Shown: positions 25,828-34,314, numbered from the stretch's first letter. The stretch: 64,000 nt of DNA from VRUE01 sp963703895 (GCA_963703895.1 CAVPFX010000003.1:62001-126000), one strand, 5' to 3'. Numbers and translations: made by a program. Notes: generated from the sequence alone by a model not told the origin.

Positions 25828-25889
25828 CGTCGGGGGCGGGGTCTCCGGGAACTCCCGGCGAAGCCGGCCCGGAGACCCCGCCCCCGACG
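25828..25889. repeat. Long perfect hairpin E4
   Basis: Perfect 22-base arms (25828-25849 and 25868-25889) with an 18-base loop, in the gap between ruvC and yebC. Pairing continues for a few more bases outside the arms with a bulge. The arm includes GGGGTCTCC, like GGGGTCCCC in E3. No U-tract on either strand. Confidence 0.8.
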
Positions 25890-25902
25890 TCCCTCCCGCT
25901 CG

Positions 25903-26655
25903 CTAGGCAGCCGCCAGTTTCTCGATGATCTCGGCAGGCACGTCGAAGTTGGCGTGCACCTCGTTGACGTCGTCGTGCTCCTCGAGCGTGTCGACGAGCT
26001 TGAGCAGCCATTCGGCCTCCGAGCCCTTGACCATCACGGTGCTCTTCGGCTCCATCGTCAGCTCGGCGGACTGCACCTCCACCCCGGCACCCTCGAGCGC
26101 CTCGCGCACCGCGCTGAGATCGCCTGGCTCGCTGATCACGCGCAGCTGCTCGCCGTCCTCGCGCACGTCCTCGGCGCCAGCGTCGATCGCGATGATCAGA
26201 TCGTCCTCGCCATAGCGATCGCCATCGACGACGATGACGCCGCGTTTCTCGAAGATCCAGGCGACCGAGCCCGGCTCGCCGAGGTTGCCGTGGTGCTTGG
26301 TGAAAGCGTGGCGCACGTCGGCGCTGGTGCGGTTGCGATTGTCGGTCAGCGCGTCGACCAGGATCGCGGCGCCCCCGGGCCCGTAGCCCTCGAAGAGGAC
26401 CTGCTCGATCGCGTCGGCATCGGTTCCAACGCCACCGCCACGGTCGACCGCCCGCTGGATGTTTTCCTTCGGCATCGAGGCGTCGCGCGCCTTCTGGATC
26501 GCCGTTGCCAGCGGTGCGTTGGCGTCGGGGTCGGGACCACCGTCGCGCGCCGCGACGGTGATCGCCCGGGCCAGCTTGGTGAAGAGCTTGCCGCGCTTGG
26601 CGTCGGCCGCACCCTTCTTGTGCTTAATAGAAGACCACTTCGAGTGTCCAGACAT
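25903..26655 (-). CDS. yebC: YebC/TACO1 family protein
   Basis: 250 residues from the ATG opening MSGHSKWSSIKHKKGAADA, the invariant start of the family; the frame upstream of this is not conserved. The rest follows YebC throughout (KARDASMPKENIQRAVDRG, GYGPGGAAILVDALTDNRNR). Members act as translation factors at proline-rich stretches or as transcriptional regulators. It is located upstream of ruvC, a common arrangement. It is divergent from the small membrane gene at 26668, with only 12 bases between start codons. Confidence 0.93.
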   Translation of the reverse strand: MSGHSKWSSIKHKKGAADAKRGKLFTKLARAITVAARDGGPDPDANAPLATAIQKARDASMPKENIQRAVDRGGGVGTDADAIEQVLFEGYGPGGAAILVDALTDNRNRTSADVRHAFTKHHGNLGEPGSVAWIFEKRGVIVVDGDRYGEDDLIIAIDAGAEDVREDGEQLRVISEPGDLSAVREALEGAGVEVQSAELTMEPKSTVMVKGSEAEWLLKLVDTLEEHDDVNEVHANFDVPAEIIEKLAAA

Positions 26656-26667
26656 AGGTGGCATTCT

Positions 26668-27114
26668 ATGAATGTGGAAATGGTCAACGAGCCACAGAGG
26701 GGTGGAGTGGCCAGGGGACTGGCCGCGAGCCTGATCTTCGTCGCGATGCTGCTGACCGCGCTCTCGATCTGGACGGCGATCCCACTGGGCTGGATCTACA
26801 TCGGCTCGAAGGTCTCCCACACCCAGTTCCCCAGCCAGGGCCCCTACTTCGTCGTCGCCGCCGGCATCGTCGTCTCGGTCCTCCTCGTTGCCTGGCTGAT
26901 CGGCCGGCTCAACCGCCTCTACGTCCAGGTCACCGGCACCAACCGCCTCGAGCCGATGCGACCAACCTGGCTGAAGAGCATGCGCGACACCTCCCCCCAG
27001 GCCGGCACCACGACCGTGGTCGAGGCGGTACTGATGGGCTCCGTAGCGCTCGCCGCTCTCTGCATGACGATCTGGTTCTTCCTGCTCGCCGGTTCGCCGA
27101 TTCCGAACCAGTAG
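26668..27114 (+). CDS. Small integral membrane protein
   Basis: 148 residues from the ATG at 26668, with three clear hydrophobic segments (around residues 17-42, 55-78 and 118-143). No motif I can name. The frame extends far upstream across yebC on the other strand; that part is not coding. The start lies 12 bases from the yebC start, so promoters of the two genes must overlap the opposite coding region. Confidence 0.55.
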   Translation: MNVEMVNEPQRGGVARGLAASLIFVAMLLTALSIWTAIPLGWIYIGSKVSHTQFPSQGPYFVVAAGIVVSVLLVAWLIGRLNRLYVQVTGTNRLEPMRPTWLKSMRDTSPQAGTTTVVEAVLMGSVALAALCMTIWFFLLAGSPIPNQ

Positions 27115-27166
27115 CCAGCTCGATCGACGCGGCTCCTCGTGAACAGGACCCGCCGCGCCGGGAGCG

Positions 27167-28270
27167 TCAGACGACGAACTTGCCGTCTTCCTGCATCACG
27201 ATCCCGTCCACTTCGAGCTTGCCGCCGAGCCGCAGGTCGCAGACGAGGTCGGTGTGGACGGCTGAGTCGTTGACGCCACCGGACTCGGGATAGGACTTGC
27301 CGACCGCCATGTGGACGGTGCCGCCGATCTTCTCGTCGAGCAGGACCTCGAGCGTGCCGCGGTCGATCGCGTAGTTGGTGCCGATGCCGAGCTCGCCGAG
27401 CCGGCGGGCGCCCTCGTCGGTGTCGAGCAGCTGGATCAGGAACTCCTCGCCGCGCTCGGCGCTGGCGTCGACGACCTTGCCCGCCTCGAAGCGCAGTCGC
27501 ACCCCGGAGACCTCGCGGCCGGCGATCACCGCCGGCAGGTGGAAGGTCACCTCGCCCTCGACCGAGTCCTCGATCGGCCCGGTGAAGAACTCGCCGTCGG
27601 GCATGTTGTGATCGCCGACGCAGGGGATGAAGGTACGGCCGGCGATGCCGAGCTTGATGTCGGTGCCGGGAGCGGTGATCCGAACCTCCTCATGATTCTG
27701 GATCCAGTCGGCAAGCCGTTCGCACTCGGTCGAGGCCCGCTTCCAGGCGGTCAGCGGGTCGGGATCGTCGGCCAGGCAGGCGCCGAAGTAGAAGTCCTCG
27801 TAGGCAGCGAGGCTCATCTCGGCCTCGGAGGCGTAGGCGTTGGTCGGGAACAGCGTGTAGCACCAACGGAACTCGCCGGCGGCGCTGCGCTCCATCATCC
27901 GGTTGAGCACCGGGCCAGTCGCGGTCTGGCGACGGGCCTGGCGCTCGGGCGGCACTTTCGAGAGCTCGCGCGTGTTGGCGCTGGCGCCGATGCCGATGCG
28001 GACGTCGGCGTTATCGACCGTCCACTCCATCAGCGGCGAGACCCACTCCAGTTGCTCGTCGCTGGCGTGTTCGTAGTAGATCGCCGCCAGCCCGTCGAGG
28101 CCGACGTTGAGGATCGGGTGCGCGCCCGCCTTCAGCACCTCCTCGTAGACCGCGCGCAACAGCGGCTCGGCGCCAACCTCGCCGTCGATCGAGACCACCT
28201 CGCCCGCTTTCACCTTGGTCGAGTAACCGACCAGGATCTTCGCCAGGTTCTCCACTCTGGGGTCTCTCAC
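27167..28270 (-). CDS. M29 family aminopeptidase (AmpS/PepS-like)
   Basis: A 367-residue thermophilic-type metallo-aminopeptidase. Seen: AKILVGYSTKVKAGEVVSI at the start, and in the C-terminal half conserved metal-site segments EVTFHLPAVIAGREVSGVRL, GEEFL, LGELGIGTNYAIDRG, ILDEKIG-like LLDEKIGGTVHMAVGKSYPE and HTDLVCDL. These enzymes release N-terminal residues in the cytoplasm using two cobalt or zinc ions. The start overlaps the pdxT stop by 4 bases, so it is in the pdxST operon. Confidence 0.88.
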   Translation of the reverse strand: MRDPRVENLAKILVGYSTKVKAGEVVSIDGEVGAEPLLRAVYEEVLKAGAHPILNVGLDGLAAIYYEHASDEQLEWVSPLMEWTVDNADVRIGIGASANTRELSKVPPERQARRQTATGPVLNRMMERSAAGEFRWCYTLFPTNAYASEAEMSLAAYEDFYFGACLADDPDPLTAWKRASTECERLADWIQNHEEVRITAPGTDIKLGIAGRTFIPCVGDHNMPDGEFFTGPIEDSVEGEVTFHLPAVIAGREVSGVRLRFEAGKVVDASAERGEEFLIQLLDTDEGARRLGELGIGTNYAIDRGTLEVLLDEKIGGTVHMAVGKSYPESGGVNDSAVHTDLVCDLRLGGKLEVDGIVMQEDGKFVV

Positions 28271-28860
28271 GCCTCCGCCTCCTCCTGAGCGCGACTCTCT
28301 TGTGCGCTCGTAGTCATCGCCATGAACAGTGCATGCAGTCTCGGGTCATCGGTCAGCTCGGGGTGAAAGGCGCAAGCGAGCACGCCGCCCTCGCGGATCG
28401 CCACCGGGTGCCCCTCGTAAGCGGCGAGGACCTCGACGCCGTCTCCGCAGCGCTCGACCCAGGGAGCGCGGATGAAGACGGCGCGCAGCGGCTCATCGCC
28501 GATGCCATCGATCTCGAGGTCCGCCTCGAAGCTCTGCAGCTGCCGTCCGAAAGCGTTGCGGGCCGTGCTCGCGTCGATCAGGCCGAGGTGCTCGGCGTCG
28601 CAAACGATCATTCCGGCGCAGGTACCGAAGACCGTTGCGCCCGACTCGCGCAACGCCCGAATCGGTTCCACCAGCCCCGCCGACTCGATGCCCATCGAGA
28701 TCGTCGTGCTCTCGCCACCGGGAACGACGAGACCGTCGAGGCCCACGAGATCCGCCGGTAGGCGCACTTCGCTGACCTCGGCGCCCAGCTCGCGCAGCAC
28801 TTCGCAGTGCGCTTCGAAACCCCCCTGGATGGCGAGCACGCCGAGGCGCAGCTCAGGCAC
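28267..28860 (-). CDS. pdxT: Pyridoxal 5'-phosphate synthase glutaminase subunit PdxT
   Basis: 197 residues. Class-I-like glutaminase: GVLAIQGGFEAH at the start, VVPGGESTTI for the oxyanion region, catalytic cysteine in FGTCAGMI (C81) and the H-x-E dyad in CAFHPELTDD. It releases ammonia that travels to PdxS for PLP synthesis. Overlaps pdxS by 8 bases and the aminopeptidase by 4. Confidence 0.95.
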   Translation of the reverse strand: MPELRLGVLAIQGGFEAHCEVLRELGAEVSEVRLPADLVGLDGLVVPGGESTTISMGIESAGLVEPIRALRESGATVFGTCAGMIVCDAEHLGLIDASTARNAFGRQLQSFEADLEIDGIGDEPLRAVFIRAPWVERCGDGVEVLAAYEGHPVAIREGGVLACAFHPELTDDPRLHALFMAMTTSAQESRAQEEAEA

Positions 28861-29740
28861 CGCGGTCTTGGAGGAGTGCGTCAGCCGCCGCGAGCTCGGC
28901 GATCTCGAGCCCCGGCATCGCCTCGCCGAGACCGATCGATGCCGCCGCTACGCGCTCGGGATCGTTGAAGTGCGTGGTCGCCTCGACGATCGCCTTGGCC
29001 CGCCGCTCGGGATCGCCGCTCTTGAAGATGCCGGAGCCGACAAAGTTGCCCTCGGCGCCGAGCTGCATCATCAACGCCGCGTCCGCCGGTGTGGCGATGC
29101 CGCCAGCGCAGAAGAGCGGCACCGGCAGGCGACCGCGCTCAGCCACCTCGTGGACGACTTCGAGCGGCGCCTGGTGCTCCTTGGCGGCGCCGGCAAGCTC
29201 CTCGGGCCCGAGCTGGGCCAACCGCTTGATCCCAGAAGTGATTTCACGCATGTGGCGGACCGCCTCGACCACGTTGCCGGTCCCGGCCTCACCCTTGGAG
29301 CGGATCATCGCCGCGCCCTCGCCGATCCGGCGCAGGGCCTCGCCCAGATTGGTGGCGCCGCAGACAAAGGGCACCTCGAAGGCGAGCTTGTCGATGTGGT
29401 GGCGCTCGTCGGCCGGAGTCAGCACCTCCGACTCGTCGATGTAATCGACCTCCAGCGACTGCAGGACCTGGGCCTCGGCGAAATGACCGATCCGCGCCTT
29501 TGCCATGACCGGAATCGTCACCGCCTCCTGAATGCCCTTGATCATCGCCGGGTCAGACATGCGGGCAACACCGCCATCGCGGCGGATGTCCGCCGGAACC
29601 CGCTCCAGGGCCATCACCGCGCAGGCACCCGCCTCCTCGGCGATCCGCGCCTGCTCGGGGGTGACCACGTCCATGATCACGCCGCCCTTGAGCATCTCGG
29701 CAAGCCCGGTCTTGACTCTGAAAGTCGCTCGTTCGCTCAC
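28853..29740 (-). CDS. pdxS: Pyridoxal 5'-phosphate synthase subunit PdxS
   Basis: 295 residues, a TIM barrel that builds PLP from ribose 5-phosphate, glyceraldehyde 3-phosphate and ammonia. Both active lysines are present: K81 in MAKARIGHF and the one in IRSKGEAGTGNV. Other conserved blocks: GGVIMDVVTPEQARIAEEAG, VDYIDESEVLTPAD, AGGIATPADAALMMQLGAEG. First gene of pdxS-pdxT-aminopeptidase. A TATATT-like -10 lies just upstream on the minus strand but its -35 is weak. Confidence 0.97.
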   Translation of the reverse strand: MSERATFRVKTGLAEMLKGGVIMDVVTPEQARIAEEAGACAVMALERVPADIRRDGGVARMSDPAMIKGIQEAVTIPVMAKARIGHFAEAQVLQSLEVDYIDESEVLTPADERHHIDKLAFEVPFVCGATNLGEALRRIGEGAAMIRSKGEAGTGNVVEAVRHMREITSGIKRLAQLGPEELAGAAKEHQAPLEVVHEVAERGRLPVPLFCAGGIATPADAALMMQLGAEGNFVGSGIFKSGDPERRAKAIVEATTHFNDPERVAAASIGLGEAMPGLEIAELAAADALLQDRGA

Positions 29741-29810
29741 GCGATCCCCAATATAGACAGGGCACTCATCCGCTGGCGCCCTCGCCTAAGAACTTACGAT
29801 GTGCCGAACC

Positions 29811-30032
29811 TCAAGCGTGAGCGCCCGCGTCAAGCTCGTGCGCCACCGCAAGGGAGCTCTGAACCGCGTCTTGGTATTGCTTTGCCTCAGGAGATGAGCC
29901 GAGCGACGTGAGCATGGCCGACTGGGCTACAGCAGAGATTCCCTCGACGCTGTCCAGAGGGAGAATCTTCTCGCCAGTCGCCACATGCAGACCCTGTGGG
30001 CCAGCGTAATCTGAAAAGGCCTTGTGCATCAC
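29811..30032 (-). CDS. Small hypothetical protein downstream of fic
   Basis: A 73-residue protein (GTG at 30032; ATG at 30029 also in frame), 29 bases after the fic stop on the same strand. No membrane segment and no motif I recognise; the C-terminal half is helical and mildly acidic. Proteins of this size beside Fic genes are often antitoxins, but antitoxins usually precede fic and carry an S/T-x-x-x-E-G/N helix, which I do not see here. It could also be the end of a decayed gene. Confidence 0.4.
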   Translation of the reverse strand: MMHKAFSDYAGPQGLHVATGEKILPLDSVEGISAVAQSAMLTSLGSSPEAKQYQDAVQSSLAVAHELDAGAHA

Positions 30033-30061
30033 GATTCATGAATAGTAAACCGTCGCCGCCT

Positions 30062-30793
30062 CTACCCACCTGCCTGCGAGTTTCGGATGATTTCCTCCAG
30101 GTGCTCTGCCAGCGGCTCGAAGCTCGCCTTGTGATCGCGGCGCATGCCTTGGCCGAGGCACCAATGGAACTTATCGCTCTCGGGCACGGCCACCGCAAGA
30201 AGCCCAAGCCGGATCAAAGCGAAATTGAGGATCGGGAAAGCGGTGCGCCCATTACCGTCCCAGTAAGGATGGGCCCCGAGAAAACGAGCATAGGCTCGAG
30301 CGGCAGGCCGAGTCGCATCGATGATGCGATGCTCCTCCCCCCGCGCATCCGCCTTGTCGCTCTCGGCGATGGCGCTTCGAAGATCGGCGCTGACTTCTCG
30401 TAGGCGTCGAGCCAGCGAGCGTCCGCTGATTCCACCTTGCCGGAGATGGTGCAGATCCTCCGGAAACGAGCCGAGGACGATGCCATAGCTGACCGCCTGC
30501 TCGAACTGGCGTTGATTCAAGGTCTCACGCCCGAAAACCGGGCGGAAGATCGCCGCGTGGATCGCGTGAAAATCGGCTGCGCTTAGCTCGCCACCATCCC
30601 GGGCCTCTATGGCCGCAATTGCCGTGACGCGGCCGACCTCCGCGGTGATCGTCTCCCAAGTCTCTTCAGGCGTCAGCCCCGGTGCCTTGTAGTAGTGCGA
30701 GTCCTTGTGGTCGGCAAACGTCGCGAACGTCGCTCTGGCCGCAACCAGAACGCCCTCGGCGATGCTTCGCTCCTCCTCACTCAGCTCGCCCAC
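30062..30793 (-). CDS. Fic-domain protein
   Basis: 243 residues, GTG start. The Fic core is present at about residues 173-184: HPYWDGNGRTAF. Compared with the consensus H-x-F-x-D/E-G-N-G-R-x-x-R, the catalytic histidine, acidic residue and first arginine are kept, but the final arginine, which binds the nucleotide phosphates, is phenylalanine. The preceding ARAYARFLGA and following FPILNFALIRLG fit the flanking helices. Fic proteins transfer AMP or other phosphates to target hydroxyls. The Fic region is at the C-terminal side, the N-terminal ~120 residues form a helical part containing FHAIHAAIF. Activity cannot be assumed with the changed motif. Confidence 0.8.
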   Translation of the reverse strand: MGELSEEERSIAEGVLVAARATFATFADHKDSHYYKAPGLTPEETWETITAEVGRVTAIAAIEARDGGELSAADFHAIHAAIFRPVFGRETLNQRQFEQAVSYGIVLGSFPEDLHHLRQGGISGRSLARRLREVSADLRSAIAESDKADARGEEHRIIDATRPAARAYARFLGAHPYWDGNGRTAFPILNFALIRLGLLAVAVPESDKFHWCLGQGMRRDHKASFEPLAEHLEEIIRNSQAGG

Positions 30794-30841
30794 AGTACGA
30801 GCGAAGCGATTTGGCGGCGAGCTAATTGGACTCGGCGACGC

Positions 30842-31720
30842 TTACTTCAGCTTGTAAGCGCGGATGCGGTCTTTGTGCGTGTCTTCGTCGCGCGCATAGA
30901 GGCCGTGGGCCAATGCCTGGACCAGAGCCATCAGGGCCGTGTTCGAACGCGCGAAGGAAGGACTGTTCGACGAGTAATAGAGGGTCAGCTCGGCATGCTC
31001 CCCGACCTCCGACATCGAGGCGTCGGAAACCGCGAGGGTGCGAGCGCCGCGGTGCAGGGCGAGCTTCATCGCCCGCAGCAGAAGTGGATGGGCGCGGCCG
31101 GAGGAAAGCACGATCACCAGTGTTTCCTCGTCGATTCGTCCCAGTCGCTGCAACGACTCGCCGCCGGTGCTGGCGACGATCTCAGCGCGGATGTCGAGCA
31201 AGCTCAGAGTGTGGCGCAGGTAGCTGGCGAAGAAGGCCATCTGGTCGACGCCGACGATGACCACCCGCTGGGCTTCGGCGAGCGCGGCGACCGCGCCGTC
31301 GACCTGCTCACGGGTGAGCTTGCGCGCCGTTTCCTCCAAGTTCGCGTAGTCGGCCCCGAGCGAGCCCTCGAGCTCGGAGTGATCGAAGGAGAAGAGCGCG
31401 CCGGAGCTGGCGGCGCTGGCTGCAGCGGCACCCGCCGTGCGGTACTCCTCGATTGCTGCCTGCTGAAGCTCTGGATAGCCCTCGAAGCCGAGGGCCTGGG
31501 AGAAGCGCACCACCGTCGATGACGAGGTGCTCGCTCTCCTGGCCAACTCCTCGGCGGTGAGGAAGGCTGCCTCGTCGAGGTGGTCGACGATGTAGCGGGC
31601 GACGTCTTTCTGCGAGCGCGAGAACTCGTCGAAGCGCTCCTGGATGTACTCAGAGAGGCTCTTGAGGCTGGGAACAGTGCTGGTGGGGGTCTTGGTCGCA
31701 GTCTTGGTCACGGCGTCCAA
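30842..31720 (-). CDS. MurR/RpiR family regulator (HTH plus SIS domain)
   Basis: 292 residues from TTG at 31720, or 289 from a GTG three codons on. N-terminal HTH_6: FDEFSRSQKDVARYIVDH, then FLTAEELARRASTSSSTVVR and FSQALGFEGYPELQQAA. The C-terminal SIS domain (residues ~130-270; RVVIVGVDQMAFFASYLRH, LVIVLSSGRAHPLLLRAM) binds a phosphosugar. Such proteins control sugar-phosphate or cell-wall sugar genes. No catabolic genes are adjacent, so the target is unknown. It is divergent from the membrane protein gene at 31762, 41 bases away. Confidence 0.85.
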   Translation of the reverse strand: MDAVTKTATKTPTSTVPSLKSLSEYIQERFDEFSRSQKDVARYIVDHLDEAAFLTAEELARRASTSSSTVVRFSQALGFEGYPELQQAAIEEYRTAGAAAASAASSGALFSFDHSELEGSLGADYANLEETARKLTREQVDGAVAALAEAQRVVIVGVDQMAFFASYLRHTLSLLDIRAEIVASTGGESLQRLGRIDEETLVIVLSSGRAHPLLLRAMKLALHRGARTLAVSDASMSEVGEHAELTLYYSSNSPSFARSNTALMALVQALAHGLYARDEDTHKDRIRAYKLK

Positions 31721-31761
31721 TTCGTCGGACCCCGTGCTTTCCCTTCCGACAATCTGGTTGG

Positions 31762-32157
31762 ATGGGTCTTGCGATGACGCTCGAGCAAGTGCTGCGCCTC
31801 ACCAACCGCAACATGATCGCCTTCGACCTGGCGCTCGGCAGCGGCGCGCTCCTTGCCCCCGCGACGACCTTGAAGGTGCTCGGCCACGATCACCCTTCCC
31901 CGGACGCCGAGTACCTCTTCCGCCGCTGTGCACCGATCTGGCTCACCTTCGCCGCTGCCCACGCCATGGCAGAGGTGCGTGGCGAGCAGCGCGACTGGTG
32001 GGCACTGGCCTGGTTGCGCGGCACCGAGATCGCCACCGATGCACTTTGGGCCGAGTCCCCCGCTGTCAGCCGGCCAGGAGCCAAGCTCGGTCTTCGTTTC
32101 GCGGGCGTCGCCAATGTGGCGATGGCCGCTGGCTTCGCCTGGCTCTCGAGGCGGTAG
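31762..32157 (+). CDS. Hypothetical membrane protein
   Basis: 131 residues from ATG at 31762, or 127 from ATG at 31774. Contains three or four moderately hydrophobic helices (NMIAFDLALGSGALLAPATT, APIWLTFAAAHAMAE, FAGVANVAMAAGFAWLS). No family I can name; it resembles small four-helix membrane proteins common in actinobacteria. First of a run of three closely packed plus-strand genes. Confidence 0.5.
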   Translation: MGLAMTLEQVLRLTNRNMIAFDLALGSGALLAPATTLKVLGHDHPSPDAEYLFRRCAPIWLTFAAAHAMAEVRGEQRDWWALAWLRGTEIATDALWAESPAVSRPGAKLGLRFAGVANVAMAAGFAWLSRR

Positions 32158-32160
32158 GTC

Positions 32161-32493
32161 TTGGCCGACCTGTCTGGCCTGCCGGACAAACGCTGGAGCC
32201 TGCGCGGAATCACCGAAGAGGGCGACGAGGCCTGGTTGATCCGCGGCATCTCGCGCAAGCTCTACCGCTGCCCGGCCTGCCACGGCGAGATTGAGATCGG
32301 CAGCGAGCACGTCGTCGTCCAATACGTCTTCCGGCTCGGCGGCACCGAACACCACCACTGGCACCGACGCTGTGCCGAAGAGCTCTTGGTCGGCGAGCTC
32401 AGCGATGTGCGGCGGGTACCCACCTCGGAGTCCGCCCAGTCGAAGCTCGAACGGCGCGGCAAGCATCCCTCCGGCCGCCGCCGGCACCGTTGA
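32161..32493 (+). CDS. Small putative zinc-binding protein
   Basis: 110 residues from a TTG three bases after the previous stop. The middle carries CPACHGEIEIGSEHVV and, later, HHHWHRRCAEEL, a C-x2-C...H-x2-H/C arrangement that should hold one zinc ion. The C-terminal tail is basic. No enzymatic motif. Position and spacing suggest translation coupled to both neighbours. Confidence 0.55.
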   Translation: MADLSGLPDKRWSLRGITEEGDEAWLIRGISRKLYRCPACHGEIEIGSEHVVVQYVFRLGGTEHHHWHRRCAEELLVGELSDVRRVPTSESAQSKLERRGKHPSGRRRHR

Positions 32494-32494
32494 A

Positions 32495-33238
32495 GTGAGC
32501 AAGCTCCGCGACCTGCTTTCGGTCTACGCGCGGATCGGCCGCACGTATTGGCGTTGGGCGCCCTCGCTGCTGCTGCTCGCGGTAGCCGTGTTCGTGCCGC
32601 TGGGCCTGATCCACGCGCTGACGCTCAGCGCCGAGCTCCACTCGCTCGACCTCGAGGGCACGCTGCACCTGCTTGCCATAGTCGTCGCGGTCGTCGTACT
32701 GGCCGTCACCGGCCTGATGGGCGAGGTCTTCTACACCGGCGCGGTGGCGATCTCGCTGACCCACCCGCGCGACGGCAGGCCACCGTCGCTGCGCGAAATC
32801 GCCCGCATGGTCAATCACCGGCGGCTGATCGCGATCGACCTGCTCTACGGGGCCATGGTCGCCGTCGGCCTCGTCTTCCTCTTCATCCCCGGGGTACTTG
32901 CCTTCGTCTGGTTCGGCCTCACCGCCCCCGTGGTGGAGATCGAGCACCGGGGCATCCGCGCCGCCTTCGCCCGCAGCGTGCGCCTGGTGCGGGGCAGGTT
33001 CTGGACGGTCGCCCTGGTCCTGATTCCAATCGAGATCGCCGGCGACGCGCTGACCAACCTCGCGACCGAGCTCACCCACAACCTCTTCGGCAGCGAATTC
33101 ATCTGCGAGTGGGTCGCCGACGTCCTCTCCAACATCGCCTTCACGCCCTTCTACGCGGTCGCGGCGGTATTGCTCACCGTCGACCTAATCCGCGAAAAGG
33201 GCGGCGGCGCCGAGCTGCACTCGAAGCCGCTGCCGTAG
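32495..33238 (+). CDS. Polytopic membrane protein (glycerophosphodiester-type membrane domain)
   Basis: 247 residues from the GTG at 32495, one base after the previous stop. Six hydrophobic segments; the pattern of long helices with LIAIDLLYGAMVAVGLVFLF and FVWFGLTAPVVEIEHRGIRA followed by AFARSVRLVRGRFWTVALVL resembles the membrane domain found next to glycerophosphodiester phosphodiesterases (GPDPase_memb) and related YciC-like proteins. No catalytic domain is attached. The frame upstream of the GTG is out of phase with the zinc protein and not coding. Confidence 0.55.
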   Translation: MSKLRDLLSVYARIGRTYWRWAPSLLLLAVAVFVPLGLIHALTLSAELHSLDLEGTLHLLAIVVAVVVLAVTGLMGEVFYTGAVAISLTHPRDGRPPSLREIARMVNHRRLIAIDLLYGAMVAVGLVFLFIPGVLAFVWFGLTAPVVEIEHRGIRAAFARSVRLVRGRFWTVALVLIPIEIAGDALTNLATELTHNLFGSEFICEWVADVLSNIAFTPFYAVAAVLLTVDLIREKGGGAELHSKPLP

Positions 33239-33244
33239 TTCCGG

Positions 33245-33706
33245 CTACTCGCCCATCGCCTTGATCACCAGCCGCTTCGACCGGCCGCCGTCGAACTCGC
33301 AGTAGAAGACCTGCTGCCAGGGGCCGAGATCGAGGCGGCCCGCCGTGACCGGCACGATCGCTTGATGGTGGACCAGCAGGTTCTTCAAATGGGCGTCGCC
33401 GTTGTCCTCGCCGCCGCGGTGGTGGCGGTAGTCGCCCCCCTCGGGCAGCAGCTCGGTGGCAACGCCGTTCGCGGCCGGCTTCCAGCTCGGCGGCGCGACC
33501 TTGTCGAGCCACTCGAGCACGTCCTCGTGCAGGCCCGGCTCGTCGTCGTTGACCCAAACTCCGGCGGTGATGTGCATCGCCGAGACCAACACCATGCCCT
33601 CCTCGATCCCAGCCTCATCGACGGCCGCCTGCACCTCCTCGGTGATCCGGATCAACTCACGCCGCTGCGTGGTGTTGAAGGTCATGTAGGCGGTGTGGTG
33701 CTTCAT
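33245..33706 (-). CDS. YjbQ/UPF0047 family protein
   Basis: 153 residues. Conserved family blocks: VLVSAMHITAGVWVNDDEPG, GDYRHHRGGEDNGDAHLKN and VPVTAGRLDLGPWQQVFYCEFDGGR. The histidines in HITA, YRHH and AHLKN bind a metal. Members have been reported to have thiamine-phosphate synthase side activity; the real role is not settled. AAGGAAG lies upstream of the ATG at 33706. Convergent with the membrane gene ending at 33238. Confidence 0.85.
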   Translation of the reverse strand: MKHHTAYMTFNTTQRRELIRITEEVQAAVDEAGIEEGMVLVSAMHITAGVWVNDDEPGLHEDVLEWLDKVAPPSWKPAANGVATELLPEGGDYRHHRGGEDNGDAHLKNLLVHHQAIVPVTAGRLDLGPWQQVFYCEFDGGRSKRLVIKAMGE

Positions 33707-33715
33707 ATCTTCCTT

Positions 33716-34108
33716 TCAGTCGACCCCGTATAGCACCAAGCCATCGACTACCGGCTGGATTCGCTCGAAATCGGAGTCGAAGCTCCAGAGGGCATGCCCA
33801 ACCCGCGCGGCGGCGACAGCGATCGTCAAGTCGGTCAATGGCACAGTTTGACCCGTCTTTCTCAGTCGCCTTGCGGCCCGCCCTACGTCGCGCCAAGCCT
33901 CCGGGTCGAGCTCAACCCACGGCAGTGACGCAAGCGTTGCGGAGATCCGCTCGGCCACTTCCCCTTCGGCCCCCGCGAGAAGCTCGGCCGCCACGGGACC
34001 GCAGGTAGCGACCTCACCGGTGTCGAGGAGCTCGTGGAGTGCGGCCGCCCGACCGCCCTTGCCGCGGCGAGCAAAATCGACCCAGATAGAGGTGTCGGGC
34101 AAGACCAC
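33716..34108 (-). CDS. vapC: PIN-domain ribonuclease toxin VapC
   Basis: 130 residues from the GTG at 34108, chosen because it lies 2 bases after the antitoxin stop and begins the PIN fold directly (VVLPDTSIWVDFAR). Acidic active-site residues: D in PDTSIW, E in VAAELLAGAEGE, D in VPLTDLTIAVAAA and D in WSFDSDFERI. VapC toxins cut tRNA or rRNA when freed from VapB. Ends near the yjbQ start. Confidence 0.85.
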   Translation of the reverse strand: MVLPDTSIWVDFARRGKGGRAAALHELLDTGEVATCGPVAAELLAGAEGEVAERISATLASLPWVELDPEAWRDVGRAARRLRKTGQTVPLTDLTIAVAAARVGHALWSFDSDFERIQPVVDGLVLYGVD

Positions 34109-34110
34109 AG

Positions 34111-34314
34111 TTAGACCCGTCGGTCTTGCGAGCGCATCTCCCGCGAAATGTCCTCGATCTCTATTTCCCCGGCGTTGGCTAGAAGCCAATCCACCGCGCC
34201 GCGCCGGACGTAGCTCTCGATCGCCGCCTCGACGGCCTTGGTCTTGGTCTCCCCTGGATGGCGAATCATCAGTGCCTCCATAAGCCGGTCATCGATGTCG
34301 AGCGTAGTTCGCAT
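34111..34314 (-). CDS. vapB: VapB-type antitoxin
   Basis: 67 residues from the ATG at 34314. N-terminal MRTTLDIDDRLMEALM is the usual ribbon-helix-helix start of VapB antitoxins, followed by KTKAVEAAIESYVRRGA, and an acidic C-terminal tail (AGEIEIEDISREM) for toxin neutralisation. The pair should repress its own promoter in the short gap upstream (34315-34429). Longer upstream frame overlaps the kinase gene and is not coding. Confidence 0.82.
   Translation of the reverse strand: MRTTLDIDDRLMEALMIRHPGETKTKAVEAAIESYVRRGAVDWLLANAGEIEIEDISREMRSQDRRV

Noticed and set aside
25807..26667. Upstream extension of the small membrane protein frame
   Set aside because: Covers yebC on the other strand; coding content belongs to yebC, whose MSGHSKW start is certain.
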